Notes: generated by a model not told the origin, from the letters alone. A stretch of DNA of 64,000 nt from Cryptococcus deneoformans JEC21 (GCF_000091045.1 NC_006685.1:295001-359000); one strand, 5' to 3'. Positions 25,340-36,596 are shown, counted from the first letter of the stretch. Translations and numbers: made by a program.

Positions 25340-27815
25340 TCAAACCCGGTCCCTGCGGCCATAGAGTACCTCCCTCCTAAACTCTCTCATCTCTTCCTTA
25401 TCCTTTTCAGTAGCCACGTCGTCCCTGTCATCCTTGATCTCACCGCTTCTCTTCGCCTCCTCTTCAGCGTCCCTCACAATCTTCGTCCTCTCTTGATGCT
25501 CCCTCTCTTCACGCTCGGCGTTTTCTTGCAGTGCTTGGCTCTTTTCTTCTTCAGTGGGCTCGTGCGATAAGTGAAGGGTTCGTTGTACATGGGTGATCAG
25601 ATTGTTCTGTGCTTTAGTCACTTTGGAATATTTCGAGAGTCTGAAGAGAAAGGTGAGTATTGATCGTTGTACGCAGCTGCACACATGAATGGTTGGCTTA
25701 CCCCCACAGCGACTGAAAAGACAGTCAGTTCAAGCGGTTCGCAACCAGAAATATGATCAATTACTCACTAGTACACTTTTCGCAATCTTTACATGTGATA
25801 GATCCACCCCTTTTGCTTCTAATTGGCCGATAAAGCTCCTAAAACCCTTTACCGAATGCATGAATTTTTTTTACTCTTTGGACTGGATTGAGACCAGCTT
25901 ACGTCAATTGAGGATCTGTAATGTCCACTTAAAGGGTTAAGGCTCTTGATGAGTCCATGCTTGACGACTATAATACCAGCCGATGTGACTTTTCCTCCCG
26001 CAAGGACTGAAATAACAGTCAGCTCCATCATTAGTATAGAGAAAGGTACTTGCAAGACGAGTGCTGAAAAGTCCCACTTTGCTTGATCCCGACGAACAAA
26101 TTCAATTTCATGTCGCTCACATAGATCCAAGTATTCCTTCTCACTGTCTTCCTCAACAGTTCTCTCCTCACTCCTCCAGGTGTCAGCCGTTTCCTCTGTC
26201 GTTCTAACCACCCTTCAGGCTTTTGATCCAATCCTGCATAATGTGTACTTTCATTCTCGTCCAGCTCGGACGATTGGGGAGAGTAAGAGTCTGATGAAAG
26301 ACTGGACAAGGAGGATGTCCTGGAGACCTTGCGTATGTGGTGGTTGTGAGGGGTCGCATAAGGATCGATAGTCGGTTGAGGCTTGGGTGTGTTTTCGTCT
26401 TCTTCGGACTGAGGATCAGCCGGAACAATACCAGTTCCATCTCCGGCATCTTTCCATCTTCCAGCTGCTGTGTCTACAAACTCATTGTTATGCACCCTAA
26501 GGATATTTAGCGTGATCCCGTGCACCGCAAATGTACGTACCACCGTAGTCGACCGTCTTTGTCGACCTTGACGAGATAGTTGAGCCTCTCCTCCGCCGAG
26601 AGATAGCTAGAGACCCTCTCTGTTTAGCCTTCTTATCCGATGAATGAAGTTTTCGGTGGACTGACGTGATGCGTTCCTTCTCAAACCTCTCGCGGGGCAT
26701 CTCTTCCAAATCTAAATCCTTACCCTCACCTTTATCGAGCCTAAGCGAAATATTATAGTCAGGACATTGTTCGGACCACCATGAGAAATGGGTTTCACCA
26801 TCTGAAAAAGTTGTCTGAAGTATCAGCTTCCTTCCACTTGCGGAAATAGTACTTCATATTGCTCCCTTTTGTCTGTCAGAAAAACAGCGAAAACCATGTC
26901 TCCCATGTAAAGCTCACCATAGCGATGCTTACAGACATCATCTCTATGTCAGTCCCATCTCTACCAGTTTGCAGCGCATTAGCTCACCTTTCCATCAATC
27001 ATCTCCAGCCTGTAAATGCCATCAGTATAGCTTTCCATTGGCTAGTAGACTTCTTACCAATGCTGCGTCTCGAGCTCTTTGCTGTGAAAGGGTAACTCCT
27101 TCTTCTCGTCCCTGTCTTTGCCAACACCCAGACTCAATGATCCCCAAAATGTCGCCTTTCTCGCTCTTAGTTCCTTATCCGTCAATTTCTTAGGATCGCA
27201 TTCTTCTACTTGACCAGATGGCAGCGTTGATATTGGAGACGAATAGAGACCGTCACCGGTCTGAAGTCGTGAAGCGGCGTGGGCAGCGCGATGCCATCTT
27301 TCATGTGTATATCGGTCAATTTGGGGCGGATTTTGGCTTTTGGAACGTACGTACCTTGACACAACGTCGTTCTTATTATCAAGCTGGTCCTTTGCGTAAG
27401 TGACTTCTTGACTATGCTTCACTAGGTCGTTCCATCGAGCCTCCCTTTGCCTGCAGCCAACGAAACCGTCAGTTACATCAGTATTCGTGACAAGCCTTCA
27501 GACGACTTTTGGATGCGATTCATGCCACCTCTGGTAAATGGAAACAAGAGTGACTGACAGACGAAGCTCTCGGACGTGCTTGCGAGCAGCGTGCCCTCGA
27601 TAGTGTTTCTGGATAATCACCGCTGCTCTTCCAGCCATTTCTTTTTCTTCCTCAGTACCAGCTTGCATGTTCTTGTTTGCTGTAGCCTCGTCTTCCCTTT
27701 TAGTATATCTACCTTGGATTGATGCGTCAATAGGTGGAATCAATGTGTTTTGGCGAGCTCCAAGAGATGTGGATGTTGTGTCTATTTCGGGCTTGACGAC
27801 GCTGTTTGGATCCAT
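25340..27815 (-). CDS. IQM-like calmodulin-binding protein (IQ motif plus plant-type IQM domain)
   Basis: Many short exons, about 550 residues. One IQ motif lies near residue 65 (AAVIIQKHYRGHAARKHVRE). The body resembles plant IQM proteins: REARWNDLVKHSQEV, a WF...LDKGEGKDLDLEEMPRERF segment, LSAEERLNYLVKVDKDGRLR, and WIYVSDMKLNLFVGIKQSGT leading to FQHSSFLAGGKVTSAG and SGHYRSS. An acidic/Ser-rich insert separates the two halves of the domain. Plant IQMs bind Ca-free calmodulin and affect stress responses; in fungi the function is unknown. One intron (26007-26053) uses a GC donor, and only that choice yields the conserved HSSFLAGG. The final exon is highly charged and probably coiled-coil. 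Confidence 0.75.
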
Positions 27816-28254
27816 CTCGGACGCGCGAGCCGGAGTGATTTGAGACTAGGAGTGGTTGTTTTGCGAAGTAGGGGGAGAGCAATTGTGAAGAAAGCATGGG
27901 AAAGCGGTGATGATGAGCATGCCATGCAAGAGCGATCCTGGTGACAAGATGAGATGGCATCGCATGGTGTGTGATGCGGCCCACCACTGCCCCGCCGTTA
28001 CAGACCGTGCCTCTTTTCAAAATAACAGTCGGTCTTCTGTTTTCGCTCGCTTCCTGCTTGATCCCAAGGTGTTTTTGCTTAACCCGCAAGGTCATCATAT
28101 GGGAATTGCATACGTATGGAATAAACACAAACTACACCAAGGCTCAAGAAAACACTACCAGACAAAACTTTTTTTTGTTGATTTCTAATTTACTCCTCGT
28201 CTTTCTCGCAAAGACAACTAAAGATCCCAATTAAAAATAATTACTAAACCAAAA
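27816..28254. other. Intergenic upstream of the IQM-like gene
   Basis: About 440 bp. It should carry the IQM-like promoter and the 3' end of the next minus-strand gene. No gene or repeat was recognised. Confidence 0.45.
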
Positions 28255-29244
28255 TCAAAGTCTCAGATTTAAATGTCCTATCCTCAAACCAAGCCCCATC
28301 AACAACTCTTCCTCTTTTACATTTTCCTCTTCGCTGGACTCATACTCAAGTTCCTCCGTTCTTAAAGGCGGCGTCTTGCACACCTCACCATCGTCTACGT
28401 CGCTCTCTGTCGTTGAACTAGACATCGACCTGAGAAGAGGCGGTGGAAGACTAAAGTCATCAACATACTCCTCAAAGTCTGTGTAGTAACTTCGAGGATC
28501 GGGGAAAACAAAACTGCCGGTGAGTGCAGCAGGAAGAGGCATGGGTGTTGGGGCAAGAAGGGTTGGTGAAGGAACAGGAGAAAGGGTGGGCGAATTAGGA
28601 GACGAGAGCGGGTGACCAAAAAGTATGGGGGTGCTTGGACTGGTGGCCGCCATGGAAATGGTGCTTGGAGAATGCCAATGCTGGGATTGTGCAAGGGAGG
28701 CAAGGTCTTCATCAGAAATATCAGATTCGTCATCGTCAACCTCGATAATGTCGACAGTACCAGAAGGCTCGAGGTGAGAATCATCAAGAAGTGGAGTAGA
28801 TGGTGAAGACGCAGGAAAAGTGTAGGCTTCCATGCCGTCGACATTGAAGTCGAGATCGTACTCGGGAATGGAAACGCTGCTCTCAACCCACTCGTGTTCT
28901 CCGTCTGCGGCCTCGACGGCGTATTCTTCTTCGCCAAAGCTAGTCACCATATCCTCGAACCAACGCTCCTCTTGCTGCTCTTCTTCTTCTTCGACCTCTT
29001 CTTCATAAATATCCAAACCCATCGCTCCCCTGGCTGACCAATCATTCATCTCAGGCACTGACCCGTCTTGCACGCTCTTCCAAGCGGAACGGACGGCCTC
29101 GCGAACAAGCACACCCTTCCAGAGTGATACTCCTTCGTCGTAGGAGCTACCATCCATAGACGACAGCTTCAGCTCCGAAAGATGAAGGAGACGGTAGCCG
29201 AGAGGAGTGAGAGAAGGACGAGTGTCGGGTGATGTGAAACGCAT
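28255..29244 (-). CDS. Acidic Ser/Pro-rich hypothetical protein
   Basis: The ATG-to-stop frame is 329 residues with no intron. I recognise no domain. It has a possibly ordered N-terminal segment (LTPLGYRLLHLSELKLSSMD and VSLWKGVLVREAVRSAWKSV). A Glu-rich patch, long low-complexity stretches with many Ser-Pro and Thr-Pro sites, and a C-terminal LGLRIGHLNLRL follow. This is the profile of a disordered regulatory protein. The same frame stays open upstream for about 113 further codons to about 29583 with protein-like content (for example SPPAYYTSELPKALAERRIT) but no ATG, so the true N-terminus is probably longer. Confidence 0.6.
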   Translation of the reverse strand: MRFTSPDTRPSLTPLGYRLLHLSELKLSSMDGSSYDEGVSLWKGVLVREAVRSAWKSVQDGSVPEMNDWSARGAMGLDIYEEEVEEEEEQQEERWFEDMVTSFGEEEYAVEAADGEHEWVESSVSIPEYDLDFNVDGMEAYTFPASSPSTPLLDDSHLEPSGTVDIIEVDDDESDISDEDLASLAQSQHWHSPSTISMAATSPSTPILFGHPLSSPNSPTLSPVPSPTLLAPTPMPLPAALTGSFVFPDPRSYYTDFEEYVDDFSLPPPLLRSMSSSTTESDVDDGEVCKTPPLRTEELEYESSEEENVKEEELLMGLGLRIGHLNLRL

Positions 29245-29584
29245 TTCGTCGGATGTGATACGACGTCGAGTAGTAGGTAGTGTAGGTGGGTGTGAAGGAA
29301 AATGTGTAGGGGTAATACGACGCTCTGCTAGAGCTTTTGGTAATTCAGACGTGTAATATGCTGGTGGTGAGGCCGTAAAGGCAAACGTAGACTTGTCTAG
29401 TCGTTGATCAGATTGGATACTAGAAGGCCCGGCGGTGGGTTCGCTGAGAGTGGGAGTATAGGATGGTCTCGGAGGACAGCAGTTGGAGGTGCGTGGAAGA
29501 GCAACATGTTGGATGTGATTGGTGTTGAACCGGTTAAACGGTGTGGACGACGTATTGAAAGTGTTTGGAGGGGTAGAGCGTTAT

Positions 29585-31793
29585 AAATGCGTTGTGAAGA
29601 ACGACTGGCTGTGTTTGTGCCGTTCGAAGTGCGGAGCGGGAAGAAGCTGTTTAGCAGCACATCACGAATGTGTGATGATAATAAATTGTTGTAGTAGTAT
29701 GCGTTGTGTATGGGAGAAGGAAGGAAGAGAAGAAAAGTGGGAGTTGGGCCGGTGTTATATAAAAAGAAAGTCGAGTCATCTTTTGTCGGTTCAGGGCCGC
29801 TTACAAAGATCCAGAAACGCCGATCGCCCGGCTTACTTCCCGGATCCCCTTATCGCTCGGGTCTCGGGCACCCTTCCCCTTTCGGTCCCGGCCGATACTA
29901 CTACACGACTACATAATAATACATCCACCAATCATAGATGCAAACTCCGCGAGCCCAGAGTTGTCCCCTCTTCGGTCCGCTGCCCCCCTGCAGGCCCCAC
30001 CAACTGTTTTTTGTGCGAACAGCAAGCAGGCTTTATTAGACTCCAAAGTACCAGAGTACACAAATGTGGCGATGTGAGACGACGATGCTGCTCGGGTCCC
30101 CCCCCGACATGATGATGATGAGCCACGTACGTTAATTCTTGTCTCGCTCTTTGTTGTCGTTGTGTACTATTGCATATCACATTGTCGATCATCATCTCAC
30201 ATCTCATATTTATGAATGTCGCATCATCGATTATGGGCAAAGGGGTGACGCGTAACAGAGGACTTGCTACCATGGTGCTTACTTTAGGCCACTTGACTGG
30301 GGATAAAAGTAAAAGATGGTTGCTAGATGCTGCGTGCTTGGAAGACTTCTTCATTGTAATTTGAAATATGAGATATTGTCTGTACAGGAGAAGGGAAGGA
30401 CGACGACAGAAAGCATACGACTTCTTCATTTTCTAGTCCTGATTTTTACTCCGTCCCGCCGTTGTCTCCTCAGCATTGGCATTCTGATAGAGTGTGTTGT
30501 TCTTCGTATCTGAAATTTCACGTCCGGGTAGCCAAGAAAGTCAAGAAATTGCATCATTGCTGCTGGGCGCCGACACTCCATCTTATATCTGTATGTCATA
30601 TCAGATATCATCAAACAAATTTTTTGCACTCCGGATTCTGGGGATTCTGCATGCACACACAGATGGCGAACGATGATGATAATAGGAGGAACGTAACACA
30701 ACGCAAGTTCCAAATTTCAAACAGCTATGAACTTCCAGGCAGAGTCGAAACTTCCAGTAGTACAAGATAGAGCAGCTGTCGATGACTTGCTGACCGATGG
30801 TCTTCTTCTACAATCAATATATATAAGGGGTATGTATAGAGATTCAAATTCAACAAGCAACATCGATCATTGCGCATTGCGGCGCGCTCGGCCCTCATTC
30901 GGGGCCCATCATCATACGTACGCTCAGTCAATCACCCTACTATTTGTTGATCGATATCTTCCCACACCTTTCCTTATCCACCATCCTGCTTCCTCTCTCC
31001 TCCTGTGCCCTCCGCTTGAGACGTGGTGATGGGAAATAGTACTCGTAATGACAATGAAATTATCAGCATAGCCAACGATTTTTAGGTTTGTGCTGCTCAA
31101 TCATTTTGTTCGTTTGCCCATGACTGTACCAGTAAGGTGATTCTAACATACATACGTACGTTAGTATAGACCGAGCACTCCAGTGGACACACTTACGCGA
31201 GAGCTTCAAGAGCCGTGGCTTACAGTAGAAACGGTCCACAGTCGACATTCGTCAGCCATCGTGACTCCCGCAGCTATTTGCTATTTTAGCGAAGCGGGGC
31301 AAAGAAAATAAACCTTCGCTTGTTGATAAGATAAAATTCATGCGGTTTACGCCCCTAAGTAAAGGGACAGGGTATCATCAGTTGATATTGTTTGCCGTCT
31401 TCTGCCGCGGGAAAAGAGTTGCCGTGTGTCGTGGTTGAACGCACCGACGACGAACCACCACCAAAGAACAAGGATCAAACGAAGAAATGAGGTCACTGAA
31501 ACCTGACTGACTATGTATAACAATGAAGACCGAGCGGGGACTGGTTAATTTTGAATGCCAAGTTATTCTCAGCTTTGCTATACAAACTTAGCACCATCTG
31601 TTACTCATTTTACCCCTGTTCATTGAGTATTTATTTGTTGACGACATTGGTCACTGGATCGTCAACTAATGTGATTATGGGTAGCATTATTTGTGGCCAA
31701 ATTGACATGTGATACAACCGCAACAAGATGATGTGATTGGAAGAACGATCAGCCCTGAAGAACAGCTCCTCTATTGTCAGGCATCTGCAGAAT
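29585..31793. other. Largest gene-poor stretch
   Basis: About 2.2 kb with no frame that I can tie to a family or to spliced exons. The left end carries the leader of the acidic hypothetical gene, with a TATATAA-like element near 29755-29762 on the minus strand. The right end is the 3' flank of the HAD phosphatase. A second TATA-like element followed by CT-rich DNA lies at 30816-31010 and may start an uncharacterised transcript. Confidence 0.45.
30816..30830 (+). promoter_or_regulatory. TATA-like element
   Basis: An AATATATATAAGGGG stretch, followed about 130 bp later by a CT-rich tract like the leaders of other genes in this window. No matching coding region is visible downstream. Confidence 0.3.
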
Positions 31794-32869
31794 TCATAAC
31801 AGGTCGTCCACGAACGCCGCAAACGTATCATACACCGTATCGGGAGGATGCTCGATTTTCTTCTCTACATCAGTCCGATATTTTCCTGTCTTCACTGTAA
31901 ACAATTCATCAGCAATTGATCTCTTTTTATCAGACACTTCATATGTCTGGAATCGTCCCTCAAGCTACATGCTCACCTAGTATCCTTTTTAGTCCAAGCT
32001 CTCTGGCGCCTTCTCCGAGATCATTATCCACGTCGTCACCTACTACCGCTACTTCATTCCGTTCAAAATCCTCTCCACTCAACTCTTTCAACTTCTCCAA
32101 AGCCAACTCAAAGAAGCCTTTGGTTGGCTTTCCTACGATCTCAGCCTTCACGCTGGCTGCCTCCTCCAAGGCCCTTACAAATGGACCTATACCAAGCGAT
32201 AAGCCAGGTGGAAATGACGATGACCCCGGATCTTGCATAAACATGGAGGCGTGGGGGGCTATCAAGACTGGTCTGTGTTCTCCTGTCGAATTGTTCTTCT
32301 CTTGAGAAGAAAGTGGCTCGCCTTTTAAGACGCGAAAGGCTTTGTTAAGGTGCTCGTATGAAAGGGAGTCGGGATGGAGCCCAAGAATGACAGCATCATG
32401 ATTTATACCTTGTGAAGGCGGAAGGGTTGAAAACTCTTCTTTGGCTGATGGTGACATTAAGAGCAAAGGATGTCTAGAACACTGTTAGATTCTTATCACG
32501 GGCAACGAGGATTGAAAAAGGTGAACTAACTTTAACCCTTTCTCCTCAACAATCATTCGACATGCACTCAGGCTTGTCATCAATTCTTCCTTCTTAACAT
32601 CAAACCCAATCTTCTTCAGTTTGTCTAACAAGCTTGCTGAAGATTCTTTGGTTGAATTGGAACAGAATATGAAGGGTATACGGACGGATCGTAATCGCTC
32701 AATGGCTTTGACCGCCGAAGGCGTGCTCTCCGAGCCGATATGAAGAGTCCCATTGAGGTCAATGAGAAGAGCTTTGAGTTTCTGTGAGCTGCCAAGAGAT
32801 TTAGTGTCAGTGGAATGCAGAATGGTGCTGGCTTGGTATTGGCTAGTGTAGGCGAGCTTACTAGGGCAT
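31794..32869 (-). CDS. HAD-superfamily phosphatase, HDHD2/LHPP type
   Basis: About 300 residues. A two-codon-plus first exon (ATG CCC TA) from 32867-32869 joins to SQKLKALLIDLNGTLHIGSE. DLNGT is HAD motif I (DxNGT), with the nucleophile Asp. IPFIFCSNSTKESSASLL supplies motif II (Ser/Asn-Ser-Thr). GKPTKGFFELAL holds the motif III Lys, and VAVVGDDVDNDLGEGARELG is motif IV. This order with a large cap (NHDAVILGLHPDSLSYEHL) matches the HDHD2/LHPP subgroup acting on small phosphoester or pyrophosphate substrates; the substrate cannot be told. The last exon reads VKTGKYRTDVEKK and ends DDLL. Confidence 0.85.
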
Positions 32870-33327
32870 GCGGGATGCAGACAATGAATGGAGCTGGCCC
32901 GACGACAAAGAATGAGCCGATGTTCACTAGCTGATCGTGCTAATGATTGAGACAGTAGATACTAATAAAATAATGACTGTTATGTACAAGTACTATTTAA
33001 GAAAACCTTTCCTGATAAGTTTGAATCTGGTGCCAATAATATGAACATGATATCTTTGAACACCAACCTGCAACTACAGTGCGTGACAACAAGCTTCTGA
33101 TTTGTCGAGAGCTTGCATTTGAGATTAGATCGCAGATGTCCATGACGTAATGGGTAGTCGATTATGGAGGTCCCCCATCATCACGTCTCGGTTCTTATTA
33201 CGATGGAGAACCTTTGTCGGGCGTTCTCTTCCGCAATCTGATAGCATTTATGCACCCTCAGTGTTGACGCTCTGGGTCTACATAGCCAATTCTCCTCGTG
33301 CTCCAAGGAAAAGCGTCTCGGAAAGCA
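32870..33327. promoter_or_regulatory. Divergent promoter region HAD phosphatase / SDR
   Basis: About 455 bp between two start codons. A frame of 107 codons begins in it at 33150 and overlaps the SDR start out of frame; it shows no protein-like pattern. Confidence 0.4.
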
Positions 33328-34382
33328 ATGTCCGTCGCTGTCATTCAAGGAGCATCCGGTGGCCTCGGTCAGGCGCTGACCCGCTACATTTTACGCCACA
33401 CCGGCCTTACTGTATACGCACTCACTCATCAAGCTTCATCCCAAGGGGTCAGAGAATCCTTGTTGTCTGAAGTATGGGACAAGGGAAAGCATGATAGTGA
33501 GAGGCTTACTGTCGTTTCCAATGTGGACGTGAGAGAAGAAGAGGGACTAAGAAGAGGAGCAGAAATGATTAGGTCAAGGGAAGGAAGCGGGAGTGTTAGA
33601 GTTGTTGTCTGCCTCGCAGGTATTGTATGACTTTTCTTTTTACTAAGCTGTAGGACATTGACACTTGTCATGCGGCTCAGCTGAAGGCGGAAAAATCACT
33701 ATCTGCAATCAATCTTCATGACGCTCTTTCGTCCTTCCAAATCAACGCTTTAGGGCAGCTAATTACTTACAAGCACATCGTACCCCTGATACCGACCAAG
33801 AATGAGCTATCGATTCTCAAAGCAAAATGGAATTCTGAAGAGGAAGGACATGATCCGGCGAAAGGCATGGTAAACGGCGATCATTCAATATGTTGCTCGT
33901 TGAGCGCTCGAGTAGGAAGCATTAAGGATAATGAGAAAGGGGGATGGTACTCATACCGATCGTGAGTGGATTTGGAGAGCAGCAATGATATTAGCCTTAT
34001 CTAGGTGCTGAATTGTGGTGGCATAGTTCTAAAGCAGCTGTGAACCAGATCATTCGTACTCTTGATCATGAGGTACGTTGTCCGCCAAGTTCAGTGTAAA
34101 TTGATGCTGAGCATATCTTTTGCTCGTCATCAGTTATACAATAGATCATCTTCCGCAATTGCATATGCCTATCATCCTGGCACGGTCTTGACCTCTTTCA
34201 CATCTCCCATCATTGGCTCTCCTAAGCCCCATCTTTCGCAGGGTCTGCTTACAGTTGACCAAGCAATCGACCGTCTGGTGAACATCATGAGTCAAGTTAA
34301 GAGGGGAGTACAAGGGAGCCAGAACGGAGTTGATTGGGGTGGAAGATGTTGGGATTGGAAAGGGGATGTGGTCGAATGGTAG
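33328..34382 (+). CDS. Short-chain dehydrogenase/reductase
   Basis: About 290 residues in four exons. The Rossmann start SVAVIQGASGGLGQALTRYI gives the GxxGxG cofactor motif. VVVCLAGI is the family NxAG-like strand with Leu-Ala-Gly. NALGQLITYKHIVPLI is the helix-4 region with the structural Asn, SARVGSI holds the catalytic Ser, and WYSYRSSKAAVNQIIRTLDH carries YxxxK. AYAYHPGTVLTSFTSPI then matches the PG motif after the active site. This is the CsgA-like branch of classical SDRs; the substrate is unknown. ATG at 33328 is chosen because the Rossmann strand follows at once. Confidence 0.87.
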
Positions 34383-34718
34383 ACGGTTAATGGCATATCG
34401 AGGGCAGATAATATAGTAACAAGGGAAAACTGTCTTCATGCACACATGTGGATAGATAAGGAAACGATAGGAGACGAACGGCATAGACGGCCATTAGCGT
34501 ATGCAACAATGGCAGCATGGTCCTTTCAACATATTTAAATCTGTCCTTTGAAGTCATCCCCTTAATTTCTGAGAGCCTCTGACGCTTTTCCCATCTCAGG
34601 CCATTGGTGAATGTACACTGGTTGATATTTCTTTGTTTCTTTAAGTATTTGTGTACACTCAGGTGTTTGGCGCCCCAACGTTACCTTTTTCCAACTTTCT
34701 AACCTGTAGCAATTGTCA
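34383..34718. other. Intergenic SDR to membrane-protein gene
   Basis: About 335 bp holding the SDR 3' flank and the promoter of the next gene. A CT-rich tract lies close to the downstream start. Confidence 0.4.
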
Positions 34719-36043
34719 ATGGCACCGCTCGATCTGGGAGATGTCGGAAACGCTATACAAGGCGCCGGAGAAAGCGCTGTCAACGGTGCTGAGGGTGTAG
34801 TGGGAACTGTAACTGACAAGGCCGCCGGTGCGGTGGCAACGGCGACTGACAAAGCTAAAGGTGCTGTTGCGTCCGCGACAGTGAGTCCTGTTACAAGTGG
34901 CAAGATATAAGAAAATGGCTGACTGAGTCGATGAAAGGCAATAGCAGGAGACGTGGCAGTAGGTTGTTGTAATAATTTGAAACATGGTTATCCTCGTAAC
35001 TGATGAAACTTCTTATCAGAATGGTGCCAGCCAAGCAGCTGGCCTGCTCAAATGGATGGAAAAGATTCAAGATGTAAGTTACATGTGATACAAAACAGGA
35101 GACATACTGATAGAAGGTACATCAGTGGATAACCAAAGTAGGTCACTAGCTCGTTGTAGCTTGCTTACCACGCTGACCTAACGGATGGTAAAGATTGAAG
35201 GCTATTGGGATGAATATAAGAATTTAATCATATTTAGTAAGTCAACATCATGTACGGAGTCGCTGACTTGCAAAAGTATTCGCGGCCATTGTGACACTCT
35301 ACGTCCTCTGCATCCTCTATTGTTGCTACCACTGCGTCCATGACTTCTGTCGGTGCTGCTGCTGTTACGTCAAATGCACATACAAATGTGAGAGGTGGTG
35401 TTGGCGCCATAGAGGCCCTTGTATCAGCTGCTGCAAATCAGGATGCCATGCCGTTGAAAGGCAAGACTATCACAAGTGCTCGCGATGCTGCCTGAAGTCA
35501 GTCCCAAGGAGTATCCGAAATGAGCTGGAACGGCAACATGGAGATCTGAGGAAGGGATGGTGGGATCCCACGTACTTTGCAAGAGCTTGTGGAAGATATG
35601 AACTACCTGAAAATCCAGTAGAAAGAGCGAAATGGCATTGGTGGGGTCATGAAGAGGGTTGGGTTCACAATGGTGTCGAGTCAAGCTTGCAGTGCCTGGG
35701 CAGGACAATTGACAAGAACAAGCGATTGACGAAGGAGCTCAGTTCAGCAGCGCGGAGAGATGAGCATTTTACCAAGTTATTTCAGCAAATGAGCAGAGCC
35801 GAGGGAAGAATGAGACAAGAAGGGGGAGATCTAAAGGATAGGATTAACCACCAGTGGGCTGCACGGAAAGGTCTTGTGCATAAATTGGACAGGAAACTTA
35901 CAAAAGCGGAGAAGAAAATCTTGGATAGAGCCCAAACGCGACTAGAAAAGAAAATGGAGAGCGAACATTGGAATTCAGATGACTCCGAGATGGAGAGTGA
36001 GGATGAAAAACCAAGAATGGGGGATAGGGGAGAAACGGTTTGA
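34719..36043 (+). CDS. Single-pass membrane protein with LEA-like N-terminus and Cys-rich juxtamembrane segment
   Basis: About 350 residues in five exons; I know no family. Residues 1-54 are Ala/Gly/Val-rich with repeated TDKAAGAVATATDKAKGAVA, like 11-mer LEA or apolipoprotein-type amphipathic helices. A short linker (LLKWMEKIQDVHQWITKIEG) leads to one membrane helix (IIFIFAAIVTLYVLCILYCC). Just after it are about 19 Cys within roughly 65 residues (for example FCRCCCCYVKCTYKC), good palmitoylation sites or a metal-binding patch. The rest is basic with a likely coiled coil (KLTKAEKKILDRAQTRLEKK) and an acidic end. The first intron is about 140 nt, long for this genome. The gene is real by exon structure; the function is open. 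Confidence 0.72.
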
Positions 36044-36073
36044 TGCTCATGTTACACAGCGATGCATAGAACA

Positions 36074-36596
36074 TTAAAGCATGCCCAAGAACTTATTAAT
36101 GTCATCTTGTCCCCTAAATCCAACTGTGAATCACATAAGCAAATCTTGTGCAAATGAGAGATCGTGCAACTTACCGAACTTGTTCTTGACAGCACCATTT
36201 TTGAATGCCACCACCGTGGGCAAGGCAGACACCTTGTACTTGGCAGCAACTTCAGGGTACTCATCAACATTGATAGTTAACAAGTCGTAATTGGATTCTG
36301 GGCCGGTGACCCGTTTGAGTAAAGGAGTGAGAACACGGCAAGGCTGGCACCAGCTATAAAGGACAATTTTAGCCGACGGAAGACTAAACAAGAGCTCACA
36401 AACGCTACCTGGCATAAAAGTCTACCAAGACGGGTTTAGAGTTATCGGCATCAAGCGCTCGCTTCTCAAAGACTTCGTTACTGGCATCAAGAATATGGTC
36501 CCGCGCTATAGGAGAAGCGTGGAAGGCGCGCTGAGTAAGAATGGTACGGAGCGGAGCGACGGAGAGCCTAACGGGTCTGGAGAGTTGGCCAAGCAT
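36074..36596 (-). CDS. Mitochondrial thioredoxin
   Basis: About 140 residues, three exons. The N-terminus (MLGQLSRPVRLSVAPLRTIL) is a presequence with an RAFHAS cleavage-type motif. The thioredoxin fold shows KPVLVDFYASWCQPCRVLTP with the WCxPC redox site (Gln in place of the usual Gly), NYDLLTINVDEYPEVAAKYK, and the cis-Pro loop VSALPTVVAFKNG. It ends INKFLGML. Such proteins reduce disulfides in the matrix with thioredoxin reductase and NADPH. An in-frame upstream ATG at 36704 would add a hydrophobic stretch; the inner ATG fits targeting better. Confidence 0.92.

Noticed and set aside
29932..30429. 165-codon minus-strand frame in the gene-poor stretch
   Set aside because: Low-complexity, no domain, and no splicing partner.
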